A stretch of 64,000 bases of DNA from Bacillus sp. OV322 (GCF_900112495.1 NZ_FOMA01000003.1:333510-397509), one strand, 5' to 3'; counted from the first letter of the stretch, positions 18,179 to 27,424 are shown. The notes: generated by a model from the sequence alone, not told the origin. Made by a program: numbers and translations.

Positions 18179-18361
18179 TCACAAAGAATTCAATTTGGTT
18201 GGGTGTTCATTGACTAGGCATGCTTCAGCCGGCCTGGCATGGACATTTTCAATCCAGTCTGTGACAAAAATATGCTGATTTTGCAATTCCTTCAGCTTGT
18301 GCCTGATTTCCCACGCTTTCCCGGCAAACACCACACTCTTATCCAATACATATATCTTCAT
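18179..18361 (-). CDS. mciZ: Z-ring formation inhibitor MciZ, C-terminally extended
   Basis: A 60-residue protein. The segment SVVFAGKAWEIRHKLKEL followed by VTDWI matches the 40-residue B. subtilis MciZ, which caps FtsZ filaments in the mother cell during sporulation and blocks Z-ring assembly. The location between yqkF and nudF is the same as in B. subtilis. GGAGGTTG lies before ATG 18361. About 20 residues after the DWI motif (HARPAEACLVNEHPTKLNSL) have no counterpart in the B. subtilis peptide. In B. subtilis it is SigH-dependent; I could not identify a SigH promoter here. Confidence 0.85.
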   Translation of the reverse strand: MKIYVLDKSVVFAGKAWEIRHKLKELQNQHIFVTDWIENVHARPAEACLVNEHPTKLNSL

Positions 18362-18434
18362 AAAAACAACCTCCGCTGCTAGTATGGTAAAATGTATGAA
18401 CAAACATGCATTATGTAGAACAAGGAGTGGGAAT

Positions 18435-18989
18435 ATGAATAAATTTGAAGAGAAAACACTATCAACAGACAAGATTTTTGAAGGAAAAGTAATTAAGCTT
18501 CAGGTGGATGAAGTCGAGTTGCCTGATGGAAAAACAAGCAAAAGGGAAATTATTAAGCATCCAGGAGCTGTCGCTGTTATAGCTGTGACTGAGGATAATA
18601 AAATTATCCTGGTGGAGCAATACCGCAAAGCGCTTGAACGAAGTATTGTAGAAATACCTGCAGGAAAACTGGAAAAAGGGGAAGAGCCTAAATACTCTGC
18701 TGAAAGAGAATTAGAAGAAGAAACAGGGTATGAGTGCGAAAGAATGGAACTCATCAACTCTTTTTATACTTCGCCAGGCTTTGCTGACGAACTTGTTCAT
18801 GTATTTCTTGCCCATAACCTGAAAAAGAAAGAAAATGCTGCGCCGGCTGATGAAGATGAATTTGTCGAGCTTATTGAAGTTTCGCTTGAGGAAGCACAGG
18901 CATTTATCAAAGAAGGCAAAATCCGGGATGCCAAAACTGTTTTTGCCATTCAATATCTGCAATTGCAGCAGGCGCTGGCAAACTCTTGA
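18435..18989 (+). CDS. nudF: ADP-ribose pyrophosphatase NudF (Nudix)
   Basis: A 184-residue Nudix hydrolase that splits ADP-ribose into AMP and ribose 5-phosphate. The Nudix box begins at GKLEKGEE and ends at RELEEETGY, with all the conserved Glu, Arg and Gly positions. AAGGAG precedes ATG 18435 by eight bases; the longer frame upstream overlaps mciZ on the other strand and is not supported. Its stop overlaps the TTG start of the next gene by four bases, so the two are coupled. Confidence 0.93.
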   Translation: MNKFEEKTLSTDKIFEGKVIKLQVDEVELPDGKTSKREIIKHPGAVAVIAVTEDNKIILVEQYRKALERSIVEIPAGKLEKGEEPKYSAERELEEETGYECERMELINSFYTSPGFADELVHVFLAHNLKKKENAAPADEDEFVELIEVSLEEAQAFIKEGKIRDAKTVFAIQYLQLQQALANS

Positions 18990-20158
18990 ATTCCTACTTT
19001 GCCGATCTGCATATCCACATCGGCAGGACAAGCAGCGGGAGGCCGGTGAAGATTACAGGATCAAAGACGTTAACGTTAAGGAATATTTTAAAGGCGGCAA
19101 GCGAAAGAAAGGGCTTGGATTTAATTGGCATTATTGACTGTCATTCGCCAGAGGTTATTGCGGAAATTGAGGAAATGACCGGTAATGGCGAACTCACAGA
19201 AGTGGTCGGCGGCGGCCTCCAATACGGCAAGACAATCCTTATACCAGGATCTGAGATAGAAATTTATGATGCTAATTGCAATGGCCCGATCCATGTGCTG
19301 GCGTATTTTCCTTCCATGGAAGTAATGAAGCAATTTTCCGGATGGATGAGCGGGCATTTAAAGAACATCCATTTAAGCTCGCAAAGAATTTATGCGGATG
19401 GCAAAACGCTTCAGAAAACGGTGAAAGACATGGGGGGATTATTTATCCCGGCACATGTTTTTACACCATTTAAAAGCTTATATGGAAAAGGGGTAAAACA
19501 CAGCCTGAGGGAAGTGTTTGATGAAGTGCTCATTGACGGGGTAGAGCTTGGGCTCAGCTCGGATACAGATATGGCACAGGGCATTCCTGAGTTAAGACAG
19601 TATGTGTTTCTTACCAATTCGGATGCGCATTCTTTAGGGAAGCTGGCAAGAGAGTACCAAAAATTTGAGCTTGAGCGACCGTCATTTCATGAATTGAAGC
19701 TGGCGCTTAGAGAAGAAAGCGGAAGACGGGTCTCCGCTAATTATGGACTTAACCCTGAACTCGGCAAATATCATGGAACAGTATGCGGAAAATGCTTCAC
19801 GAGTGTGAAGCAGGATGCCAAGACCTGTCCGGTATGCGGAAGCAGGACGATCATTAAGGGCGTTTCGAACCGGATTGAAGAACTCTCTCAGCCCCTTGAT
19901 TCCTTTAAGCAAAGAAAGAGGCCGCCGTACATCCGCCAGGTGCCGCTCGACTTTATTCCTGGAGTGGGCTCAAGGACGATGGAAAAGCTGCTTCACGCAT
20001 TTGGGACAGAAATGAATATTTTGCACAGTGCCGATTATGATAGCCTGAAGCTTGTGGTTCCGGAGAAAATTGCCGGTTACATTGATTTGGCACGGCAAGG
20101 GAAATTGAATTTCAATGCTGGGGGCGGAGGCAAATATGGGAGGATCATTCCTTCTTAG
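18986..20158 (+). CDS. endonuclease Q family protein (PHP domain plus zinc ribbon)
   Basis: A 390-residue protein. An N-terminal PHP phosphoesterase domain shows ADLHIHIG, IDCHSPE, a metal histidine in IPAHVF and SDAHS. A four-cysteine zinc ribbon (CGKC...CPVC) lies near residues 268-285, followed by a helix-hairpin-helix-like FIPGVGSRTMEKL. This layout is that of endonuclease Q, which nicks DNA 5' to uracil, hypoxanthine or xanthine and was described from archaea and from Bacillus pumilus. The TTG start overlaps the nudF stop. Enzymatic activity is inferred from the family. Confidence 0.8.
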   Translation: MNSYFADLHIHIGRTSSGRPVKITGSKTLTLRNILKAASERKGLDLIGIIDCHSPEVIAEIEEMTGNGELTEVVGGGLQYGKTILIPGSEIEIYDANCNGPIHVLAYFPSMEVMKQFSGWMSGHLKNIHLSSQRIYADGKTLQKTVKDMGGLFIPAHVFTPFKSLYGKGVKHSLREVFDEVLIDGVELGLSSDTDMAQGIPELRQYVFLTNSDAHSLGKLAREYQKFELERPSFHELKLALREESGRRVSANYGLNPELGKYHGTVCGKCFTSVKQDAKTCPVCGSRTIIKGVSNRIEELSQPLDSFKQRKRPPYIRQVPLDFIPGVGSRTMEKLLHAFGTEMNILHSADYDSLKLVVPEKIAGYIDLARQGKLNFNAGGGGKYGRIIPS

Positions 20159-20173
20159 CCTGAAGCGCAACCA

Positions 20174-20216
20174 AATGAAGAGGGGAAGAGCAATTTGCTC
20201 TTTCCCTCTTCATTAT
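20174..20216. terminator. bidirectional terminator
   Basis: A long inverted repeat, AATGAAGAGGGGAAGAGC with GCTCTTTCCCTCTTCATT, and a T run. It separates the endonuclease Q gene from the converging acetyltransferase gene. Confidence 0.9.
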
Positions 20217-20776
20217 TTTTGGATTTTAGCATATATGCAAGTATCACGCAGATTTTTCCCATCTGCCGTCAGGCCGTCATTTCGGAGAATCCCCTCAAGC
20301 GGATATCCCAGTTTTTCCGCAATGCGCCGGCTGCTGATATTGTTGGGATCACAGCGGATTTCTACTCTATTTGCACCATAGTAATCGAAAGCAAAGGCTG
20401 TAAGAGCTTCTGCTGCTTCTGTCATATACCCCGTTTTTCCATAGCGTGAATCAATCCAGTAGCCAATTTCGAATTTCGGCAGCTGCCAGTTAATCCTGTG
20501 CAAACCTGTTGAACCAATAAAAACATGATCTTCTTTGCGGTAAATATGCAGCCGTATGTCTTCTTTTAAAAGGAATTGAGCATACGATTTAATGACGTTC
20601 TCCTCTGTTTCCTCCAAAGTCTGAAACCTGGTTGCAAAAGCAAGCCAGGGAGCAAGCTCCTTTCGGGATGCGGTGATTGCCGCATGCACAGCCTGTCCAT
20701 CCCCCGGCTGGCATGGACGTATATAAAGCCTGTCCGTTTCTATTTTTTCAGGAAATTCCCGTAAAATAGCATTCAT
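20213..20776 (-). CDS. GNAT family N-acetyltransferase (RimJ/RimL type)
   Basis: A 187-residue acetyltransferase. It has the RimJ/RimL opening TDRLYIRPCQPGDG and the acetyl-CoA-binding features FEIGYWIDSRYGKTGYMTEA and NISSRRIAEKLGY, ending in DTCIYAKIQ. It probably acetylates an N-terminal alpha-amine of a ribosomal or other protein, or a small amine. ATG 20776 is favoured, with AGAAGTGAT upstream. It is a single gene between endoQ and spoIIM and is not part of the B. subtilis order as I recall it. Confidence 0.87.
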   Translation of the reverse strand: MNAILREFPEKIETDRLYIRPCQPGDGQAVHAAITASRKELAPWLAFATRFQTLEETEENVIKSYAQFLLKEDIRLHIYRKEDHVFIGSTGLHRINWQLPKFEIGYWIDSRYGKTGYMTEAAEALTAFAFDYYGANRVEIRCDPNNISSRRIAEKLGYPLEGILRNDGLTADGKNLRDTCIYAKIQK

Positions 20777-20893
20777 ATTTATCACTTCTTTCTTAATATT
20801 TAAAAAATTATATCACAGGAAGCTTGGTGAAACTTAAAAACGGAAAAATTTAGCCGGTCCCGGCTTCTCTCTTTTATATCTGCTGCATGGCTT

Positions 20894-20922
20894 GTCATAA
20901 ATGGCAGGGAAAAACATAGAAT
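20894..20922 (+). promoter_or_regulatory. SigE-type promoter of spoIIM
   Basis: GTCATAA (20894-20900), a 14-base spacer and CATAGAAT (20915-20922) resemble the SigE consensus (-35 with ATA, -10 CATAYANT). spoIIM is a mother-cell SigE gene in B. subtilis. Confidence 0.65.
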
Positions 20923-20951
20923 CTAGTAAGAGATAAATGGGAGGATGAAAG

Positions 20952-21599
20952 ATGAAGAAGAGATCTGTCATACAAAACGCAGCAATTAAACATATTACTG
21001 AACATTCCTCATTATATGTATTTGTCACTGTACTTTTTCTGATGGGTGTAATATTTGGCGCCATCCTTGTAAATTCATTGAGCCCTGCCCAAAAGGATGA
21101 TTTATTTTATTATCTCTCGCAATTCTTCGGCCAGGTTTCTCAGGGGAAGATTGCCGCTAACCAGGATATGTTCTTTCAAAGCCTGACACATAATATCAAA
21201 TATATAGCAGTTATCTGGATATTGGGAATATCCGTGATAGGACTACCTGTCATCCTGATTCTATTATTTTTAAAGGGTATGGTTGTGGGATTTACTGTCG
21301 GCTTCTTAGTGAACCAAATGGGGTGGAACGGATTTTTATTGTCATTTGTTTCGATATTGCCCCAAAACATATTCATCGTCCCGATTTTCATCATCATCGC
21401 TTCACTGGCCGTGTCCATCTCGATGAAGATGATAAGGCGGATTTTCCTCAAACAAATCAGGGATCCGCTAAAACCAATATTTACCCGCTATATTTTTTCG
21501 TTAGCTTTTTCGATGTTTTTTCTGATTGCAGCAGGCATTCTTGAAGCCTATCTTTCACCGCCGCTTATGAAAAATGTGGTAAGCTTATTAAATAAGTGA
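20952..21599 (+). CDS. spoIIM: stage II sporulation protein M
   Basis: A 215-residue polytopic membrane protein with about five hydrophobic segments. It belongs with SpoIID and SpoIIP to the DMP complex that thins septal peptidoglycan and drives the engulfing membrane around the forespore. Conserved features include the loop with SLTHNIKYIAVIWILGI and FVSILPQNIFIVP. ATG 20952 follows GGGAGGATGAAAG. A SigE-like promoter lies just upstream, and the fur gene follows, as in B. subtilis. Confidence 0.93.
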   Translation: MKKRSVIQNAAIKHITEHSSLYVFVTVLFLMGVIFGAILVNSLSPAQKDDLFYYLSQFFGQVSQGKIAANQDMFFQSLTHNIKYIAVIWILGISVIGLPVILILLFLKGMVVGFTVGFLVNQMGWNGFLLSFVSILPQNIFIVPIFIIIASLAVSISMKMIRRIFLKQIRDPLKPIFTRYIFSLAFSMFFLIAAGILEAYLSPPLMKNVVSLLNK

Positions 21600-21650
21600 A
21601 CCGAAAAGTGTAAAAAGGAACAAATTTTTTCTGTGAACATGAAATGTATT

Positions 21651-21678
21651 TTGACACTTTTCCTTCATTTGATATAAT
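21651..21678 (+). promoter_or_regulatory. SigA promoter of fur
   Basis: A consensus TTGACA (21651-21656), a 16-base spacer and TATAAT (21673-21678). No clear Fur box overlaps it. Confidence 0.85.
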
Positions 21679-21708
21679 AATATAGATAGCGGCGCGGGAG
21701 GGAAAAGT

Positions 21709-22173
21709 ATGGAGAACAGAATTGAGAGAATAAAAAAGCAGTTGCACTCGTCCAGCTATAAATTGACGCCTCAGCGAGAAGCGACCGTCCGCGTTTTACT
21801 TGAACATGAAGAAGATCATTTAAGCGCCGAAGACGTTTACCTCCTGGTTAAAGAGAAATCGCCTGAAATTGGCTTGGCAACAGTATATCGGACACTTGAA
21901 TTGCTGACTGAACTGAAAATAGTTGATAAAATTAATTTTGGCGACGGGGTATCCCGATATGACTTAAGGCAAGAAGGCGCAGCTCATTTCCACCACCATC
22001 TCGTATGCATCGAGTGCGGTGCCGTGGATGAAATACAGGATGATTTGCTAGAAGACGTTGAAGCAATTGTGGAACGGGATTGGAACTTTAAGATAAAAGA
22101 CCATAGATTGACGTTTCATGGCATATGCTACAGGTGCCAGTCGAAAAACGAAGACGAAGATGAAACTAAATAA
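21709..22173 (+). CDS. fur: ferric uptake regulator Fur
   Basis: A 154-residue metal-dependent repressor of iron-uptake genes. The winged-helix DNA-binding region includes LTPQREATVRVLL and GLATVYRTLELL. The metal sites include FHHHLVCIECG and, near the end, ICYRCQS, giving two CxxC pairs for structural zinc. This motif set and the spoIIM-fur-yqzK-xerD neighbourhood identify it as Fur rather than Zur or PerR. GGGAGGGAAAAGT precedes ATG 21709. Confidence 0.93.
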   Translation: MENRIERIKKQLHSSSYKLTPQREATVRVLLEHEEDHLSAEDVYLLVKEKSPEIGLATVYRTLELLTELKIVDKINFGDGVSRYDLRQEGAAHFHHHLVCIECGAVDEIQDDLLEDVEAIVERDWNFKIKDHRLTFHGICYRCQSKNEDEDETK

Positions 22174-22188
22174 TCACTACATAGCCTT

Positions 22189-22215
22189 TTCCTCCGGGAG
22201 AAGGTTTTTTATTAT
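22189..22215 (+). terminator. terminator after fur
   Basis: The stem CCTTTTCCTCC/GGGAGAAGG with a run of six T residues. Confidence 0.75.
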
Positions 22216-22261
22216 TAAATGTGCATCCCGCTTTGCCGGAATACAGAGGCCCAAAGGATGG

Positions 22262-22290
22262 AATACAAGGCGCTTGCGCTTTTTTATGTA
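22262..22290 (+). repeat. repeat family A, single core
   Basis: CAAGGCGCTTGCGCTTTTTT, the same core as in the larger family A blocks, lies between fur and yqzK. Confidence 0.7.
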
Positions 22291-22397
22291 TAAATCTTGT
22301 CCGTCTTGGCATAAATTGAAAGAAAAGGGCCTTGCGGCGGATGCTGGTGAATTTCCAGCGGTTTCCGGGTGTTGCAGGGGCGGGATGGAGGAATGGC

Positions 22398-22625
22398 ATG
22401 AGGTCGTCATTATCACTGGTGCTGCACACAGCGAAGGTTATGGTTCTCTTTGTCAGCTTTACTGTTCTTTTTTATATAGGAATGGTATGGTTAAATCAGG
22501 AATATCAGGATTATCATCGTTATGACGAACCAAAGGGGGCAGCGATTAAGGTCACGAATGCCATGGAGCCTGAAAAGGAAACATGGGTGGACCGGCTGAT
22601 GCTGTTCTATAAAAACGGGGAGTAA
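22398..22625 (+). CDS. yqzK: YqzK family protein (DUF4227)
   Basis: A 75-residue protein with one membrane segment ([19 protein letters not shown], residues about 13-31) and a charged soluble tail containing [11 protein letters not shown]. It matches the YqzK/DUF4227 family by sequence character and by location between fur and xerD. Function is unknown. GGAGG lies eight bases before ATG 22398. Its stop overlaps the first possible ATG of xerD, so the two are probably coupled. Confidence 0.82.
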   Translation: MRSSLSLVLHTAKVMVLFVSFTVLFYIGMVWLNQEYQDYHRYDEPKGAAIKVTNAMEPEKETWVDRLMLFYKNGE

Positions 22626-22630
22626 TGTTA

Positions 22631-23524
22631 ATGGAAGATCAGATAAGAGATTTTATGCATTTTTTGACTATTGAAAAAGGCCTGGCGAAAAACACGCTGG
22701 TATCATATGAACGTGATTTAAGATCGTACATGGCTTATGCTGTGAATGTTGAGGAAATGAAGTCCTGGAATGATGTGCGAAGAGTTCATATTATCCATTT
22801 TTTAGCCCATTTGAAGGATTCCGGAAAATCCAGCAGGACACTTGCACGGCATATTGCTTCGATTCGATCCTTCCATCAGTTCCTGATCAGGGAAAAAGCT
22901 GCCGATCAGGATCCTTCCCTGCATTTAGAAACGCCACAGCAGGAGAGGACACTGCCGAAAGTGCTGAGCATGGAGGAAGTTGAAGCATTGCTTGAAGCGC
23001 CTAAGATCCTTGATGAATTTGGCCTGCGGGATAAAGCCATGCTGGAGCTGCTTTATGCAACAGGCATGAGGGTCAGCGAGCTGATAAATCTTGAAGTGAA
23101 TGACGTGCATGCATCAATGGGATTTGTGCGATGTATCGGAAAAGGGAATAAAGAAAGAATTATTCCAATCGGGAAAACGGCTCTGGATGCAATTGAAGCC
23201 TATATGAATAAAGGCAGAAATAAGCTTGCGAGCAAAAAGCATAGAGCTGATACCCTATTTTTGAACCATCACGGAAACACACTGACACGCCAGGGGTTTT
23301 GGAAAATATTAAAAAAGCTTGCGCGTGAAGCACACATAGAAAAAGAAATTACGCCGCACACTCTCCGCCATTCCTTCGCAACACATTTGCTCATGAATGG
23401 AGCGGATTTGCGGGCTGTGCAGGAGATGCTTGGACATGCGGATATTTCCACCACACAAATTTATACACATGTGACAAATGTAAGGCTGAAAGAAGTTTAT
23501 TCGAAATTTCATCCGAGAGCTTAA
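22631..23524 (+). CDS. xerD: site-specific tyrosine recombinase XerD
   Basis: A 297-residue tyrosine recombinase that works with XerC at dif to resolve chromosome dimers. Catalytic residues are visible: Arg in ATGMRVSEL, Lys in GKGNKERII, His-x-x-Arg in [10 protein letters not shown], His in LGHAD and Tyr in TQIYTHV. ATG 22631 is preferred to ATG 22625, since GGGGAG lies only two bases from the latter. The length and the fur-yqzK-xerD-drm order match B. subtilis xerD. Confidence 0.95.
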   Translation: MEDQIRDFMHFLTIEKGLAKNTLVSYERDLRSYMAYAVNVEEMKSWNDVRRVHIIHFLAHLKDSGKSSRTLARHIASIRSFHQFLIREKAADQDPSLHLETPQQERTLPKVLSMEEVEALLEAPKILDEFGLRDKAMLELLYATGMRVSELINLEVNDVHASMGFVRCIGKGNKERIIPIGKTALDAIEAYMNKGRNKLASKKHRADTLFLNHHGNTLTRQGFWKILKKLAREAHIEKEITPHTLRHSFATHLLMNGADLRAVQEMLGHADISTTQIYTHVTNVRLKEVYSKFHPRA

Positions 23525-23548
23525 ACATATTGAGAGAATAGGATATTG

Positions 23549-23586
23549 ATAGAGCGGGCGGGCAAAATAGCCGCTCTATTTATCTT
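23549..23586 (+). terminator. probable terminator after xerD
   Basis: TAGAGCGG (23550-23557) pairs with CCGCTCTA (23571-23578), with an AT-rich tail. The T run is interrupted. Confidence 0.6.
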
Positions 23587-23588
23587 TA

Positions 23589-23799
23589 AAAGGCTCTTTT
23601 ATTGATTGTTGTTTTTAAGAAGTTCTGTGAGCCAATCATATTGTTAAAGCAGGCTGATTGGAGCGTGAGGTCCTGTTAGATTAGCGGGACGGTGAGACCC
23701 CATAAGCACAGCTGGGGGAGGCTCACCGTCCGCCTCGCGGAAAGCGAACGGAAATCACACGCATGTTGAACAGCAGCAAAGTTTACGAAAAAAGCCTTC
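23589..23799 (+). repeat. repeat family B, full copy 1
   Basis: A 210-base element starting AAGGCTCTTTT and ending AAAAAAGCCTT (near-inverted ends). It contains the conserved TATTGTTAAAGCAGGCTGATT, a central G+C-rich block with GAGACCCC and CGCGGAAAGCG, and CAGCAAAGTTTACGAAAA near its end. Other full copies are at 43958-44184, 46737-46955 and, inverted, at 60047-60280. Confidence 0.8.
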
Positions 23800-23843
23800 A
23801 AAAAAAATCAGCACCCTGTGAATTTTTTATTTGAAGTTAATAA

Positions 23844-23877
23844 GGTAAATCGTTTACAATATAGAAGTCAGACTTCT
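23844..23877 (+). promoter_or_regulatory. candidate operators upstream of deoB
   Basis: GGTAAATCGTTTACA (23844-23858) partly matches a CcpA cre site and nearly repeats a sequence before resA (48122-48136). AGAAGTCAGACTTCT (23863-23877) is a perfect 7-1-7 palindrome that looks like a repressor operator. Which regulators bind is unknown. The rest of the gap from 23800 to 24043 has no gene. Confidence 0.45.
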
Positions 23878-24043
23878 GACATTAAAAACGGTTACATATA
23901 AATCAAGATTATAATCAAGCTTAACGGGTAAAATAAAAGAGATGAAAAAAACCATTCCAGCCTGGAATAATAGTATGTCAAAATGAAGTAAAAACAAGCT
24001 TATCCACAAAATAAGAAGATTTGCTATTTTAGGAGGAATTCAC

Positions 24044-25231
24044 ATGAAAGAAGCTTCTGCATTTAAAAGGATTTTCGTTGTAGTAATGGATTCTGTGGGA
24101 ATAGGTGAAGCACCCGATGCTGAGTTGTTTGGCGATAAGGGAGCCGATACCTTCGGCCATATTGCTGAGAAAATGAATGGATTAAACATGCCGAACCTCG
24201 GAAAAATGGGGCTGAGCAATATCCGCGAGATTCAGGGCATCCAAAAAGCCGAACAGCCGATTGGCTATTATACTAAGATGAAAGAAGCATCAAGCGGGAA
24301 AGATACCATGACAGGACACTGGGAAATCATGGGCCTTAATATCAGCACACCATTCCGTGTGTTTCCAAATGGATTTCCCGAACTGCTTATAAATGAGCTT
24401 GAAGCAAAAACAGGCCGCTCCATCATAGGAAATAAACCAGCGAGCGGAACAGAAATCCTGGATGAGCTTGGCGAAGATCATATGAAGACAGGTGCTTTGA
24501 TTGTTTACACTTCTGCCGACTCTGTGCTGCAGATTGCTGCGCATGAAGAAGTTGTTCCTCTTGAAGAGCTTTATAAAATCTGTGAAATCGCACGCGAGGC
24601 CACATTAAAAGACGAATTCAAGGTCGGACGTGTTATTGCAAGGCCGTTCAAGGGAGAGCCGGGGAATTTTAAGAGAACTTCTAACCGCCATGATTATGCT
24701 TTAAAACCATTTGATAGAACGGTCATGAATGAACTGAAGGATGCAGGCTTAGATGTAATCGCTATCGGAAAAATCTCTGATATCTTTGATGGCGAAGGAG
24801 TGACAGAGTCACTTAGAACGGTTTCAAATATGGATGGCATGGATAAATTGGTGCAGACACTTGATATGGATTTCACAGGAATGAGCTTCTTGAACCTGGT
24901 AGATTTTGATGCACTGTACGGCCACCGCCGCGACCCGATTGGATACGGCAAAGCGCTTGAAGAATTTGATGCCCGGCTTCCTGAAGTGTTCGAGAAGCTG
25001 AAAGAAGATGACTTGCTGATCATCACAGCTGACCACGGCAACGACCCAGTTGCACCGGGAACGGATCATACGCGTGAATATGTGCCATTGCTTGTTTATT
25101 CAAAGAGATTTACAAACGGTAAAGAGCTCGCTGTCAGGGACACCTTTGCTGACATTGGTGCTACAGTTGCAGCCAACTTTGATGTAAAAATGCCTGTTTA
25201 CGGGAAAAGTATTTTAGGCGAAATTGAATAA
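24044..25231 (+). CDS. deoB: phosphopentomutase
   Basis: A 395-residue Mn-dependent enzyme of the alkaline phosphatase superfamily that interconverts ribose 1-phosphate or deoxyribose 1-phosphate with the 5-phosphates. Metal-binding and active-site motifs are [11 protein letters not shown] near the start, [10 protein letters not shown] with the phosphorylated Thr, and TADHGNDP near residue 330. AGGAGGAATTCAC precedes ATG 24044. It starts the nucleoside-salvage cluster deoB-punA-pdp and feeds sugars from cleaved nucleosides to central metabolism. Called drm in B. subtilis. Confidence 0.96.
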   Translation: MKEASAFKRIFVVVMDSVGIGEAPDAELFGDKGADTFGHIAEKMNGLNMPNLGKMGLSNIREIQGIQKAEQPIGYYTKMKEASSGKDTMTGHWEIMGLNISTPFRVFPNGFPELLINELEAKTGRSIIGNKPASGTEILDELGEDHMKTGALIVYTSADSVLQIAAHEEVVPLEELYKICEIAREATLKDEFKVGRVIARPFKGEPGNFKRTSNRHDYALKPFDRTVMNELKDAGLDVIAIGKISDIFDGEGVTESLRTVSNMDGMDKLVQTLDMDFTGMSFLNLVDFDALYGHRRDPIGYGKALEEFDARLPEVFEKLKEDDLLIITADHGNDPVAPGTDHTREYVPLLVYSKRFTNGKELAVRDTFADIGATVAANFDVKMPVYGKSILGEIE

Positions 25232-25242
25232 GGGGAGTTTGG

Positions 25243-26058
25243 ATGATGTTTGAACAATTAGAAAAAGCAGCTTCTTTTATTAAAAGCAAATGGGATGGCA
25301 CGCCAGAAGTCGGCCTGATTCTTGGATCCGGCCTTGGCGTGCTTGCAGATGAAATTGAAAACGCGATTGCAATTCCTTATCAAGAAATTCCGGAGTTCCC
25401 TGTATCGACGGTTGCCGGGCATGCTGGCCAGCTGGTGCTAGGTGAGCTAAGCGGGAAAAAGGTCATTGCAATGCAGGGCAGATTTCATTTTTATGAAGGT
25501 TATTCCATGGAAAAGGTCACTTTTCCTGTACGTGTGATGAAGCTGCTGGGAGTGGAGAAACTAATCGTCACAAATGCTGCCGGCGGAGTGAATGAAAGCT
25601 ACAAGCCAGGAGATTTAATGATTATATCCGATCATATTAACAACATGGGGACAAGTCCTCTTATTGGGGGCAATGATGAAAAATTCGGTCCCCGTTTCCC
25701 GGATATGTCTGAAGCCTACAGCAAGGACTTAAGAAAGCTTGCAAGGGAGATCGCAATTTCACTTAATATCAGTATTCAGGAAGGCGTATATGTCGGCAAT
25801 ACCGGCCCTGCGTATGAAACACCTGCAGAAGTAAGGCTTGCAAGGGTCCTTGGGGGAGATGCAGTTGGAATGTCGACTGTACCGGAAGTAATCATTGCAA
25901 GCCATGCAAAGATGAAGGTGCTTGGCATTTCCTGCATCACCAATATGGCTGCAGGCATCCTGGATCAGCCGCTTTCGCATGAAGAAGTAATCGAGACGAC
26001 TGAAGCAGTACGAAGCAGCTTTTTAAGCTTTGTAAAGGAAATTGTAAAAGCAATTTAA
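25243..26058 (+). CDS. punA: purine nucleoside phosphorylase (trimeric type)
   Basis: A 271-residue phosphorylase that splits guanosine and inosine type nucleosides into base and ribose 1-phosphate. Motifs include GLILGSGLGVLAD, the phosphate-binding QGRFHFYEGYS, VTNAAGGVN and VGMSTVPEV. It lies 11 bases after deoB with GGGGAGTTTGG upstream, so it is in the same operon. The product goes to phosphopentomutase. Known as pupG in B. subtilis. Confidence 0.95.
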   Translation: MMFEQLEKAASFIKSKWDGTPEVGLILGSGLGVLADEIENAIAIPYQEIPEFPVSTVAGHAGQLVLGELSGKKVIAMQGRFHFYEGYSMEKVTFPVRVMKLLGVEKLIVTNAAGGVNESYKPGDLMIISDHINNMGTSPLIGGNDEKFGPRFPDMSEAYSKDLRKLAREIAISLNISIQEGVYVGNTGPAYETPAEVRLARVLGGDAVGMSTVPEVIIASHAKMKVLGISCITNMAAGILDQPLSHEEVIETTEAVRSSFLSFVKEIVKAI

Positions 26059-26119
26059 GTACACATATATAGCATGAAAAGCACATCAGGGCTATAAATA
26101 AAAAAAAGTGGTGACTCAA

Positions 26120-27424
26120 ATGAGAATGGTAGACTTAATAGAAAAAAAACGTGACGGCAAGGAACTGGCAACGGAAGAAATCAACTTTATCATTTCGGGA
26201 TATACGGATGGATCAATTCCTGATTATCAAATGAGCGCATTATCCATGGCTATTTATTTTAAAGGAATGAGTGAAAAAGAACGCGCAGATCTTACAATGG
26301 CAATGGTGAACTCAGGCGATGTTATTGAATTGTCTGGAATCGAAGGCATTAAAGTTGACAAGCATTCAACAGGTGGAGTGGGCGATACCACTACATTGGT
26401 GCTTGGCCCGCTTGTTGCAGCTGTAGGGGTGCCGGTAGCGAAAATGTCTGGCCGCGGACTTGGCCATACGGGAGGCACAATTGATAAGCTTGAATCTGTA
26501 GAAGGCTTCCATGTAGAAATCGAAAATAAAGAATTCATTGACTTAGTCAATAAGAACAAGATTGCAGTAATCGGACAAAGCGGCAATCTGACTCCAGCGG
26601 ATAAAAAACTGTATGCACTTAGGGATGTAACAGCAACTGTAGACAGCATCGCCTTGATTTCAAGCTCGATCATGAGCAAAAAAATCGCAGCAGGCGCGGA
26701 TGCTATCGTTCTTGATGTTAAAACAGGAGCGGGAGCTTTCATGAAAACGCTGGAGGATTCTGAAGCACTTGCTAAGGCTATGGTAAGCATCGGAAATAAC
26801 GTAGGCAGAAATACTATGGCTGTTATTTCAGATATGAGCCAGCCTCTAGGATATGCAATCGGTAATGCCCTTGAAGTGAAGGAAGCAATCGACACGCTTA
26901 AAGGAGAAGGCCCTGAAGATTTAACAGAACTTTCATTAACACTTGGCAGCCATATGGTTTATCTGGCTAAAAAAGCGGACTCCCTGGAAGCTGCAAGGAA
27001 AATGCTTCAAAAGGCAATGGAGGATGGATCTGCTCTTCAATCTTTCAAGGTCTTCCTTGAAGCACAGGGCGGAGATGCATCTGTTGTCGATAATCCGGAA
27101 AGATTGCCACAGGCGAAGTATACCTTTGAACTTGAAGCAAAAGAAGATGGCTATGTATCTGAAATCGTAGCAGATGAAGTCGGTACGGCAGCTATGATTC
27201 TTGGTGCAGGCCGTGCGACGAAGGAATCTGTTATTGATCTGGCTGTCGGTCTTGTTCTTCGCAAGAAAATTGGTGAAGAAGTGAAAAAAGGCGAATCTTT
27301 AGTGACCATCTACAGCAATTTTGAAGATGTAGAAGCAGTTAAAGAAAAATTGTATGAAAACATTACGGTTTCAAGCGGAAAAGTAGAGAAACCTGTGCTT
27401 ATTCATAAAGAAATCACAGAATAA
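26120..27424 (+). CDS. pdp: pyrimidine-nucleoside phosphorylase
   Basis: A 434-residue enzyme that cleaves thymidine, deoxyuridine and uridine with phosphate. It is nearly collinear with B. subtilis Pdp: [13 protein letters not shown], the family signature [36 protein letters not shown] and [14 protein letters not shown] 26120 gives the family N-terminus [10 protein letters not shown]; an in-frame GTG at 26108 is less likely. It lies 61 bases after punA, and a strong terminator ends the cluster. In B. subtilis pdp sits elsewhere with dra-nupC. Confidence 0.95.
   Translation: MRMVDLIEKKRDGKELATEEINFIISGYTDGSIPDYQMSALSMAIYFKGMSEKERADLTMAMVNSGDVIELSGIEGIKVDKHSTGGVGDTTTLVLGPLVAAVGVPVAKMSGRGLGHTGGTIDKLESVEGFHVEIENKEFIDLVNKNKIAVIGQSGNLTPADKKLYALRDVTATVDSIALISSSIMSKKIAAGADAIVLDVKTGAGAFMKTLEDSEALAKAMVSIGNNVGRNTMAVISDMSQPLGYAIGNALEVKEAIDTLKGEGPEDLTELSLTLGSHMVYLAKKADSLEAARKMLQKAMEDGSALQSFKVFLEAQGGDASVVDNPERLPQAKYTFELEAKEDGYVSEIVADEVGTAAMILGAGRATKESVIDLAVGLVLRKKIGEEVKKGESLVTIYSNFEDVEAVKEKLYENITVSSGKVEKPVLIHKEITE

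Noticed and set aside
26254-26895. 213-codon minus-strand open frame
   Set aside because: It is antisense to pdp, which matches its family residue for residue.
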